Assembly (NCBI GenBank): GCA_003342895.1
Contig: PTFA01000085.1
Location: 1,950,897-2,014,896, forward strand
Length of the DNA stretch: 64,000 nucleotides
Direction of reading: 5' to 3'
Source of the DNA: Casuarius casuarius
Lineage: Eukaryota > Chordata > Aves > Casuariiformes > Casuariidae
The position numbers were made by a program, and so were the translations under genes. Shown piece by piece: positions 28,747 to 39,956 of this stretch; the stretch's first letter is position 1; each line of letters starts with the position of its first letter. The notes below the pieces were generated by a model that saw only the letters and a program-made list of their open reading frames with translations, ran no database searches and had not been told where the DNA came from.

Positions 28747-31700
28747 CACCCTGCAGAGCCAACTGCCAGTGTTGACAGTAGCAAATACTGATCTGGAATG
28801 GTCCCTGGGTACCAAGAGGTTAATCTCAGAGCAGTGGAGTGGTGTGGCTCATGCACTGCCACTGTGTAGCTTCTGCTGTAGGGCACCTGCATGCGCTCTA
28901 GTACTCCTTTTCTCTCTCCTGCTCTCTTCCTCTGTGTTTAATGGAAGAAGTGGGTGATTTTTGTGTGCATTAATGAGCCTGTGAAAGGGAGGAGGAGAAA
29001 TGGATGGGTAAAAGTGCTTGTTTAGACTTGGTGAGCTTTTGACTCTGTCTTGGCATGCTGCAGTAGCATACAGCAAACTTGACAAGTAGCCTGATGCCAG
29101 TATACTACATATTAACCGTATAGATGTATGCAGTTCAGGAAAAAGGATCATCGTTCATCCTAGCCAAAAAAGAATTGGATAAATTGACTTGAGTTTTATC
29201 ACAAGTAGTAATTTCTTAGAAGTTGTGTAATGCCTTTATGATTGCATTCAGTTTGCCTAAACATACCTACTGGCTGGCCTCCGAACATGCAGCTGGCATT
29301 TTAGAGCAGTCATCTATGAGACTGTTTTTGTAGGTCTTCTGGTAGTCAAATCTGTGCCTGATAAAGGCTTTATCTTAAAATCTCAAATGTCACGTCAACA
29401 GAGGTACTGGCCAGTTTTTCCCTTAGATNAGTTAGCCATAGTGGTTTTCTGCCCAGAGAAGCTGTATAACGTTTTCTTTAAATTGATTACAGAAGAGATT
29501 ATTCATGTGTATATGCAGAGTCTCTGGAAGGACTCTTATTTTAGTTAACTCTTCTTTTATTGTTCCTTCAAAGATAAGGAATCTATTTCTTTCATTCCAC
29601 CTCTAAAGTTCAGTTTCTTTAGGTTGTTGTCACCTATGTCCAGTTAAGGATTTTTGCTCATTTCGGCTTCAAAAATTACATCAACTTCAGTAATACCACT
29701 GCTAGCCCCTGAAATGTCACTGTTCAAGGACTGTTGTTTGTTTGTTTTTGTCTGTGTTGGTTGGTTANGTTTTTGGAAGAGGTATAGGTTGTGCTATCTA
29801 AAAACTTTGTTTAATCTTTCAAGGTCTTGCAGTGTGTTTGAATGACACATTTAGGTCCTTAAATAGGAATAGGGATTTACTCTGGAGAAGTAATAGGGTA
29901 ATGGTTCAGAATTTGAAAAACATTTCATATTTCAGAGGTGTACTGGCAGGTTTTGAGCAAACTGCCTAGTGTCTTAGCTTCCAACATCCCACACTTTGTT
30001 GCAAGGAAACTTGGAAGCTGTTGTGGGGTGGTTCTAGTGGATGTGACTATATAAAGCAAATATTCAAGAAATACCATTAGTGAATTGCTCTGGTGGAGTC
30101 ATTCAACCGTTTGAGCCTGGATAATCTACCTCTTCAGGGAACTTTCAACAAGCACTATTGCAAGATGCAGATATGAATTGCAAATAGTAGGTAAGGTTGT
30201 TCACGTGATGCCTCTTCAAGATTTTTGTTGCCAGTGTCTCTCTGGTGCAAATTCCTTCCAGTGAATTGTCATGCAACTTTTTTGCTAAAAACTCCATGCC
30301 GTGACTCACATCTAAGGCCTTTCAATGAGGTCTTGGGCAAAAAAAACAGATTGTATTGGATTGAGTCAGCATGATTACTGTTTTTGTCCACCAGTTTTTG
30401 CTGGGAGAAATTCATGTTAAATTGCGACACTAACACTCTGTGTAAGTGGCACCAAAGATGCATGCCTGAGTCTGAAAAGTATTTATGAGTAGCATTTAGT
30501 GGGATGAGTTTTTCCTTTTTGACTCCACCTCCATAGCAGTGTGTACTGTGTGGTTCATATTAGAAATCTAAAAGGCAGTTGCTTTGCTTGCAACAAATTC
30601 CATTCAGGTGCTACTGCCAGCTTGGTTATTAGGTTGATGTTGACTCTTTTGCAATTTTAACTTTTAGGGGTGGGTTTGGGTTTTTGTTTTGTTTGTAACT
30701 TGGGCATCGTGTCAGCCAAGCAATTTTACTGGTGCTTCCTTTGTTCTCTGTGCTTCATTCCGTCTCGGAGAGCAATCCCTGACAGCAGCAAAGTTCCGTT
30801 TGTGCGGCAGTTTACATCTCAATGGTAATTGTTGAAATTGTTGAAAAATAGCAATATACTTACTTTTAATCACAATAAAAGATGCTTACAAGTTGCAGCA
30901 AAAAATGACCCTAGAAAATGTGTTATGTACAGTTCAAAGGATCAAATACTTCAAGTATTAGAAGTATATTAGTAGTTCTTTTATAGTTGACCAGTGCCAT
31001 ATGGCTTCTTATATGCTTTCTAAAACTGTCTGGTTCTTAATGATGATTTCATTTAATCCATATTAGCATGTAGTAGCTTCTGGAATAACCTTATAATATT
31101 TACCTCAGAGTGAATCTTAAGGCTTTGTCACCATTGCACATATTCTTCAGTTTCTATTAATTATTTGACATTTCACAGTATATTTTTATTTATTATGTGC
31201 CAATGTTTTATTATGGTAACTGTAATAAGTATTTGGCCTGTTCTAATGGCACATAGTGGCAGAGTTTAACAACAAGATGGAAGCATCAGTATTAATAAAA
31301 ATGTGCTCTATACTAATACATAGTGTGTTAGGGAAGCTAATGTCATGTCACATGCTGGCCATTGGGAATGGGTGGGTTTTGTACTGAGATAAGTTCTGGA
31401 CTGATATCCTGATGAGAAGGAAAACATTCAGTAGCCTCTTAGTTGATTTTTCTTTAATCATTGTCTTAGGACAAAAGACATTCTGGAAATGAATATGGTT
31501 CCTCTGACAGTGATTTTGCTATCACTTGTATTCCTGAACAGCTTAGTAATACTGAAGGTGTAAATAAAAAAAGTAGTTCAAGCACTTGGATTAACACTGA
31601 ACCATTTAATACCGATTAAGGTGCTCTCTGTATTTCTCTATATGGCTGTTTTAACATGGGAAGAATTTTAGTGCACTGTAACTATATAACTAAAGAGAGA

Positions 31701-33425
31701 AAAGCTGAGTTACCTTGCCTGAAGAATAGAAATGATTTTCTTACTGGGACCCGTTTTGTCNTGCTTTGTTTAATATAAATGATAATCAATCTCTAAGCTG
31801 TCCACTTAAATTTTCGCTAAATGACTGAACTCATTACCAACCATCCTGCTGTCCAGATGGGCCTGCATGAAATGTTTTTCCAAGTCAGGAATCTCTTAGC
31901 TTAATCCTCCATTAGTGAAGATTCTGGATGAGCAGATGAGCTTCACAGTGGAGACAATGGTATTTGTTGTCAGTGTGACTGCCAGTCCAGTGTAGTCCTC
32001 CTTCAAGTTCTTCTGGGCTTACCTAATTAGAAGGAATACTGACTTATTAGACTAGACTTGCATTCATCCAAACAGCATTTTATAAATGATAACTATTTTT
32101 CTTGCCTCACTTCCTATTTTAGAGAGCTGTTGTAATTGATTGTATTGGCTGATTGTCGTGATGAATTGATCCAAACTTACTGAAAGCCATTTCAGTGCCT
32201 GTGCGATCTAGTGTAGTGGAGTAATGGGAGCAGAGAAGTAGTCCACGTAAGGCCCAGGACCAGCAAAAAAGGATCTTACTTGAGGCCTTGCAAATTTTCT
32301 TGTCTTTTGTAGCACAGCTGGTCCTGAAGACTTGTCTGCCTCATCTAAGTCAGGATGATGGTGTTGAAAATGATTGATAAAGATTTTTTTCTGTGACTTC
32401 AATAGCTAAGTAGATTTTATTTTATTAGATTAACTTCCAAAATAAATAAGGAAGTTTGTTGATAAAGTTTATAAGAAACCTGAGCAGACCATTAGTTGCC
32501 TTCATATTCTCTTAAGTAGGTAGTAAGAGTAGAGTATAAATGAAGTAACTGTTAGCTACTCTCCTAGAAAAGAAAATGAATGAAAAGTTTCAGGGTGGCA
32601 TCAGGTGGTATTCAGGAGGGTGGGGAAAAAAGCAATAGATGAAGCCTTATATAATTTACCTGGGCATTTTTATCTGATTCCTAGCAATACTGTTTTGGTA
32701 TCTAAGGAAAGATTCCCTGACTTTCTGTTGNATGGGCATTGTATATTATTGTACAAAACACTAATGGCATATTCTGGACTCTATGTATGCATGTCACTTT
32801 AAAAAGACTGAGGAAATGTAGAGAAATGTTTGGACCGCAGTGGATGAACCCATTAGGTCATATCCTAGCTATGTCATTTAATGACTAAATTAACAACTCT
32901 GAAATGGCTTATTTCATCCTACTTTGGGGCAGTTGCCAAGAAGTGGCAGGCATAGTTCAGAACCTTGAGTGGCTCCTTTGAATTAATTCAATAAAACAAA
33001 GCATTGAAGTGAGTGCGCTCGAAGGTTGTAAATCCAGATGCAACAACTTAAAAATCCTCCTTCAAAAGATTGTAGCATTTCAGCATGAAAATAGAGCAAA
33101 TATGCAGAACTCTGCAAGCATGGATTTAACAGCCCACTTGGTAGTTCAGCCTATTACCATTGTCAGTGTGAATTAGAATCTGCGGATGAAATATTTAGAA
33201 TACTTAAATCTGCTGCTTTGGAAAATCTGTTTGTATCAGCTTAACTCTTTCACAGAAAAGAAAGTATTTTTATCTTCGTTTATTCTTTTTATCCTATTTA
33301 TCTGTCTACTCTTAAATTACTAGAAATCAGAAAATATTTTTGAAGCTCTGTGTATATACTGCACTCCAAGCAAGTTGCACTCTTATAGACCTAAATTAAC
33401 CTTTCAAGCAGTGTTACATTTTTTC

Positions 33426-33443
33426 AAAAAAAAAAAAAAAAAT
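33426..33443. repeat. 18-base A run
   Basis: Homopolymer, no target-site duplication or retrocopy recognised next to it. Confidence 0.85.
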
Positions 33444-36400
33444 CCATCAATCCACCTCTTCTGACTCTCAGACACTGTTTTAATTATACTGTTGGCATTT
33501 GTGAGCATCTTTATTACCATCTTCCCAAGCACCCTCATAAAAGGGCTCATCTCAATCTTGAAAACATTTCTTTTGGAGAGGAACCTGGCAAAAGGATGTT
33601 GACTTGTGCATTGTGGTTTCTACAGACAGTCATGTTGCCCATTTTCAACTTTTTCCTGCGGTGTCCTCAGCAAATAGGAACAAATGCCCGAAGGAGGGAC
33701 CCTTCCAAAGAGTTTAGTCATTGACTGCCATATCAGAGATTAGGCTTCCTTATAAGCCTAATGACTTGAATTTTAGATCTAGCTCCACTCAAGCTGTTTG
33801 CTTCGGTTACCCAAAAGCTATTTCGGCTCTGTTGGGAACAATAACGTTCCTCCAGTACTCCCTTATAATTCACATTCCTTCTCGAAGATACACTCATGTG
33901 AGTTACTTTGCAGATATGCCTTTTGACTTTAAAAAGCACACCGTAGTTGACTATATTACTAATAAACTGAAGTTCTCTATACAACTCAACAAGACTCACT
34001 TAGTTTGGTCTTTTACATAACTCTGCTTGAGGATACTTCCTTGCTGCGTATTAGTAAAACGAATACTGTACCTGTACGTTTGTGTGAACAGACAAGAGCA
34101 TAATTAACTGCTAAAACTTTAACAGTAGATTTCCTAAACTTGACCTGACACCTTCATTTTACTGTTTTTCAAGTGGTCTAAGACTGTTGTTTACTACACA
34201 TAAACACTGTATTTCTTCTGAGGTTCTTGAAGATTTTTTAAATGTAAACGTGCTTATCAGATCTTGTAGTATATATAGGCACTATGGTTTAATAGGGATT
34301 TTCTTGGGGGGGAATATAAAAATTCTTGGATTTAAACTGTCTATGAGTATCTTACAAATGTAGAATAAACAATGTTCTGTGCAGTACAATCTTGTTTGTT
34401 CTATTACAGCTGATGGAAGGAAGACTTAAGGTCTTTTCTTTGAGCTTCCAGGGTTCTGTCTAGCCGCTCCAGACAGCATGCTGTGCCTGAAGTTGCCANA
34501 TAGAGTAGTTTTGGACCTGAGCCCTAAATCAGTACCTCTGTATGTACTGCCATTTATAATGTCAACTTTTGGTGCATTGGTTTACTGCTGTTGGATTCAT
34601 CCTTGAGCTAACTTGAGGAAAATTGAGATCGTGTTTTCTGGCTGCTGGAAGAGTGCATACTGCTGCTCCCTCCAAAACCTACTGACAGCACAACTCCTAG
34701 TGCAGTGTTCACAAGTGTGATCCTTGGGCATCGGTGATAGAAGTTCTCCCAGAAGCACCTTTGTGCACTCTTATTAGTGTAATGNAGAAGCAGCTGACCA
34801 GTGATGAGATCTTCAGTGTGTTGTCCATCAAGGAACTGATGAAGTCCTTGCTATAACATCTGGACATGTATTTCAGGTATAGAACCCACAAAGGACCAAT
34901 CAGATTCTATACAATGATCTAATGGAGAAGCCTACTGTTCTAAGAAAGCATACTAATAGCACCTCTTAGGCACATTTGATTGAGTGCATCTTGCTTCAGA
35001 TGAGCTACAAATGGGCAGCTGTAGAGTTCTAAAGAGAAGGCAGGCTTCTCTGGAAGGAAACGGTGTGACCTTTGATAGGATAATCNTATAAGATGATAAA
35101 TGCATTGCCAAGAGTAGCAATGACCAACTAGTTCAATTGCCATTGTTAATTTGATAATAAAGCTATTTATTATGTTTAATGCCTGAACAATCATTTGCTC
35201 AAATGCCTGTGCTGTGGTCCCATCATCCTTGACTTTGAAGGATGACACTGCCATTTGAATTGATAATTCTGTTAGCACAAAATGTAGCTAATAGTCCAAC
35301 AGAGCTTGTATTCTTGTATACTTTTTGCTTGAGGAATTCTTGCCATCCACTGGACCAGTAGGGAAATCTTTGACACATTGCAAACAAAATTAGATATTCA
35401 GTTGTCACAAACAGAAAACGTCAGTGTCCTGTTTTGCTTGTGCCCTGCGCCAGCATTTAAATGATGGGAGTACTGAGAATACAGAACTCTTGACCCACTG
35501 GATCTTGTTACAAATTTAATCTAGTATAAAAATATTTAGCTTTGACCATACTAGCATGCGTATATGCAGGCTTCTAGACTGCAAAGTCTCATGACCTAGA
35601 TTTCTGTTTGCTCAAGCCTAAATGAACCAGTTAAGAAATATCTCCAGGGAGACAGACCTCTGCTATATCATAGCAGAGCTTTACATTTAACCATAACAGT
35701 GGCAGCTGGAACTCTGCTTTAACAGGGTGGGTGCAGTCCGTATTCGACAGTGTCAGTGTTAGCTGTTCTACGTTTGCCTAGCGTAGAGGTGTAGTTATTT
35801 CAGTTATTTTGAATGGTATACTTAGTTAAAACAGTTCTTTTGCAAGAGTGTGAAATAGAAGGCAAAGCAGTGTTCATATCCTCATAGCATTAAGCAGAGA
35901 TGATAAAAATAATGAATTTTCTGTTCGTTTAGCATTGCAGTTCAAAAGACACTGGCAATGTCACTGCCCCACCAGGTATCCATACCCCAGGTGTTGGCAT
36001 AGGAAGGGTACAAATAATGCCTGGTGAGTGTGCAGGTTACTGGGGAGATCAGCGTTTACTAAATGGTCTCCCCTCTAAATTCCTTTTCGTACATCTCATA
36101 AGCTATCCTGCTGTCTTATTGTATGCTTTTAGCTTCATAGTACTTGTTCCTGCTTGAATTATGTTGTGCAGTTTTCCTGGTCAATAGTCAGAGGCACTGC
36201 CTTTTGCTCTGGGCTAGGTGTCTCTTGAGAGTCCCTGTAAGATGCTCCTTGGGATATCCATGCTTCCCCTTGCTTAGCTTCATCTCTTCATACAGCAGCT
36301 GATTGGGTGGTTGTGACATCAGTGTCCCCAGTCCAGCTGAGCTGGGCTGTCACATTTGTCGTTTTATCGTGCCAGTTAATCTAAACAGGACATTGTGAGG

Positions 36401-37261
36401 CAGTCTGTAGCTAGCAGATACACTTTCTGTATATTATCTAAAACTCACACCTGTAGTATTGATCTGACCTGTAAACTTTCAAATTAGTGTAGACTTTGAT
36501 TCCTCACTGACTCTGCATTCACTTAGTGAGCTTGCCAAAAAATGTAAAAGCTTTCCGACTAGGNAAGGCCTGAACTTGATCAGTACAAGTGTCATCCATC
36601 TCAATGCTTTCAAGACGGGAGAATTTACAAACAGCAGATGTTTCATTTTTACCTACTGTTATGGAAGGCGTTTTTAAGGATTTGGTTAGCGAATGGCTTG
36701 GCCTGTCTTCAGTCGTAGGCATTTGTTGGAGCAGCAGGCAAGTTCACCAACAGATGAGGATTCTCAGGTCCCCTAGTGGTGCTGTTTGTTTTACTATAGA
36801 GCCTTCTCTCAGTCACGAAGACTGAGGAGTTTCCCACCAGAGTAGAAAATTATGGTGTGGTCCAGTAGGACCCCTCACTGCAGAGCAAGCAGTCTGGACA
36901 AAGCCCAGGCAGGCAGCTCTCTGAAGCGTTGAACAAATAGAGCAGGCCGACCTTGACTTCTGGAGTAACTGGAATAAAACTTTGTCCAGGCAAACTTGGA
37001 TATGTTGATTTTCTTTGCTCTAGAAATATTTTCTCCAGGAGAAAAAGTCTGGAGCACTTTTACATACCTGCATTAGGCACTCCTTAATTGTGTTATGTCA
37101 CTGGCACTACTGAACTGTGTGAGGTTAATTTGCACTAACTTAATTAAAATTCCAAGTGCTGTTTTCTGTCTTTATTCTTATTTAGAGATTTTGCACAGCA
37201 TCGGGTTAAAGTAGAACTGTAGTGGGTTGGTGTTTCCTCAGCTNAAATGCTTAACTAATGT

Positions 37262-37293
37262 GGCACGTTGTGTGTGGCACACAACGCTGTGCC
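37262..37293. other. Short perfect-stem hairpin
   Basis: GTTGTGTG (37,267-37,274) pairs with CACACAAC (37,278-37,285) around a TGG loop. GGCAC (37,262-37,266) pairs with GTGCC (37,289-37,293) after a three-base bulge. With 13 paired bases it is too short for a typical microRNA precursor. Confidence 0.7.
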
Positions 37294-39589
37294 TCAAGCA
37301 GTTTGCTGAACAGAGCAAAGGGCCGTGAATCCCTCTTGGATGTTCATCTAAAAATCAGAGTTCCTACTGACGTTAATTATTTTTAAGTCCTTCAGCAAGA
37401 AAGAGGTGAGTTATGTGGAAGAAGAAAACTGGAGAGTAAATCCATGCAGAGGCTATTCATTTCTTACTGTAGTAGCCCAAAGTGTGTGGAAATTATCATT
37501 AGGACACATGAATGAAGAAAGGCAGTAGGATATGAGCAAGTATGTTAATCAGCACTGGGAGTCCTGCTGGATATTGGGTAGTTCTGGTTAGCTCTCCTGG
37601 ACTGATACCAGGAAGAAAAGCAATTTTAACTGAATTCCTAGTGCAACTGAAGGATGGGTATGCTTGGACATTGGCTTACTTCATGTTACTTCGGCGACAT
37701 TTTTGAAGGAGAGTTAATGAACATATGTCAGCTCTTACTTGTTTGATTTATTGCCCTGTGACTTGCCTTCCATAGTTACCTTTATGCTTTCTGGCTTACT
37801 ACTTATCAAAAGAGTTAATCAATAGAAAAGCATTTTAAAAACTTTTTTCATTTTGGGGAAAATGGAATGCTGAGATCTGTAAATATTTATCTATCTTTTC
37901 AGCTAAGAAAGTATCTTCTTCATTTGTTCAAACTGTTTCACTGAAAATACCTACTTTAGAAGAGATGAGTAGCTATTCAGCTTTGTAAATATTTTTTTCC
38001 TAGGGAGTTTTGGAAACCTTCTTTTAATGATGAAGTGTTAAAGAAAAAAGGTTTGAGTATGTGTCTGTTTCTGAGCCCACACCTTCTGTAATTTAACAGT
38101 AGCGGCATCCTAGCTCTAGCAGTTGTTAGGGAGACGTCTCTGCAGGAGGCTTTGGGGAAGGATTCAGTAACTTCAGCTGAAAGTTGAAGCAAGACTGTGC
38201 AAATGGAAGTGCAGGTGCCTGCTGGAAGCTTTATGCTGTGCAGTTACAGTGACCAGAAGCTATGTAGTAGCAGGGCATTCTGCCCACAGGTGACCCGGCT
38301 GGGACAGTGACTGTCCCTTACCACCCATCACTTGATCTCCTGCTCTTCTGCTTGGAGTTTACCGTTGCCTTGGCTCTTCTGGCTTAATTGTAATCACTCC
38401 ATAACGCACTACTGCCAAAATTAAGGAAAACAAAGATTCTCTCTGAGGTGCAATGGCCAACACAGAAATGTATCTAAATTGGTGTGGAAAGCGATTGTAC
38501 AGATGTTGGCAGCTCTGAGAGGGGCTGTTGGCCTGTGGAGCCGGAGGGCAGCTGGCTGCTGTAGTGGTTATGACTTTCTGAACCATGCCAGCCCACAGCC
38601 TAAAGTTACTTTGCTAGAAAGAACCTTAATATTGCTTTATCCTTGCATCTTAATTTTCAGCAGACACCAGTGTCTTGTTTGTTTTTTGTTTGAGATTGTT
38701 TTGCTTGTTGCCATGGTGTACCCAAGGTGCCCTGTGGGCACGCAGAGGCCTGCTCATCTTACTTCCAGCACTGGTTATAACCTTGGTTTGGGGTCTCACA
38801 GAGCGTGGGTACTGGCACTCTGGCTGGAGGCTTGGTGTACATGCTCCAGATACATACCTGTGCTGAACAACCCTGTAAGCACTGGTTTCCTCACTGATGG
38901 TTGTGGGATTTTTTTTTTAAATATCCTGGAGCTGCTGGTAGTTCTCTCAGACCTGTCTGATCCATAACTTACTGCTTCCATCTCCAGCCTTGCAAGCACA
39001 CATTAGTCATACTCATTTAGAAATCACCTGCTCTTTACTCACAGACTTAGTACCAGGCAAAACATTCCTTACAAAGCCCTTTTAATTTCTAGGGACCCTT
39101 TGATTTTTTGTTCAACTGTTCCAGACGCTGAGTGATAGTGGGGAGGGGAACGAAGTGTCACATTACCTGCAGAAAGAATATTTAAATGNGGTGTGAATCA
39201 AAGTATACAAGACAAAGAAAATGGAAAACTTCTCCCTGTCTTTTCTCTGTGGTCTCAGCCCTTTTTCTTGACCAAGCTCTTAGTTCTTTCGAGAAAAAAC
39301 AGCTATCCTATTTTGGCTGTTANCCAGGGAGTGGAGCCTGCTTGTCCCAGTTATTACTGAATGCCAGGTGGGGAGACTTGGAGCCTGAGTGTCATCTGGA
39401 GGGGACAGATAAACTTTTCTCTGGAGCTTGAGAACACAATGTTGCAGGAAGCTGGTGACTCATGGGCTCTTTTCTTCTGCTGTTTTTGGAATAAAGCATC
39501 CTTTGGCATCTCTGGAAACAAGAGCACTGAGTTTGAAGGAGACCAGAGCACTAACAGATTTAGGTCCTTTCTTTTTAAAGGAGCTGTAT

Positions 39590-39956
39590 CTGACCCTGAA
39601 AAAAGAAAAGGGGCAATGGGAGGACACCATAACAGGATCCCAACTTGTGAAATTTTGTGTTAAAGAATACAGGGATCAATCCTCCAGGTCCACTGCATTG
39701 GTTGGGAGGGAGGGGGAGAAACAAGAGAAACAAGACTCATTTGCAGCATGGAATACTTAGGCTGGAAATTTGGAAGAGAAACTCAAGACTATAGGAACAG
39801 TAAAAAGAGGTGGAGCAGCTTCCCTGTGGATTTTGTGGACTCCATTTCCCTGGAGCTTTGTACCTATGGGTTAGACAAGCATCTGCCAGGGATAGCACAG
39901 GGCAAGGGGCTCGGTTAGGCTCCTGAGGTTCCTTCCAGCACAGGTTTTTGTGGTTC
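39590..39956 (+). mobile_element. Degraded CR1-type LINE fragment (3' part), + orientation
   Basis: The segment follows, in order, landmarks of the 3' region of amniote CR1 retrotransposons as I know them. These are an aggtccactg block (39,687-39,696), ctcatttgcagc, then ttaggctggaaatttggaagag (core ttaggctgga), then gactataggaacag, a tgtggactccatttccctgg block, ttagacaagcatctgccagg, and finally aggttccttccagc. It is heavily mutated, with no open reverse-transcriptase frame, and the usual short 3' tandem tail is not clear. The 5' limit is uncertain and weak similarity may begin near 39,500. CR1 elements are the dominant LINE family in birds, turtles and crocodilians, which supports the host call. 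The type of match is from memory; exact subfamily is not assigned. Confidence 0.8.

Larger units (their letters stand above)
25980..39589. other. Non-coding stretch, probable TLN2 5' intron, middle part
   Basis: AT-rich DNA with simple repeats, a G-rich site at 28,003-28,022, a hairpin at 37,262-37,293 and an unexplained group of minus-strand frames at 34,709-35,408. The longest open frame (38,479-38,967, + strand, 162 codons) has no recognisable domain, sits in a slightly GC-richer patch and lacks a supporting gene structure. I see no RNA gene. Confidence 0.6.

Noticed and set aside
33721..34020. 99-codon + frame mirrored by an 88-codon minus frame
   Set aside because: Mutually overlapping frames with no recognised motif or gene structure.
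38479..38967. Longest open frame in the window, + strand, 162 codons
   Set aside because: No recognisable domain, no splice or conservation evidence, overlapping frames on both strands in the same GC-richer patch; the composition suggests chance.
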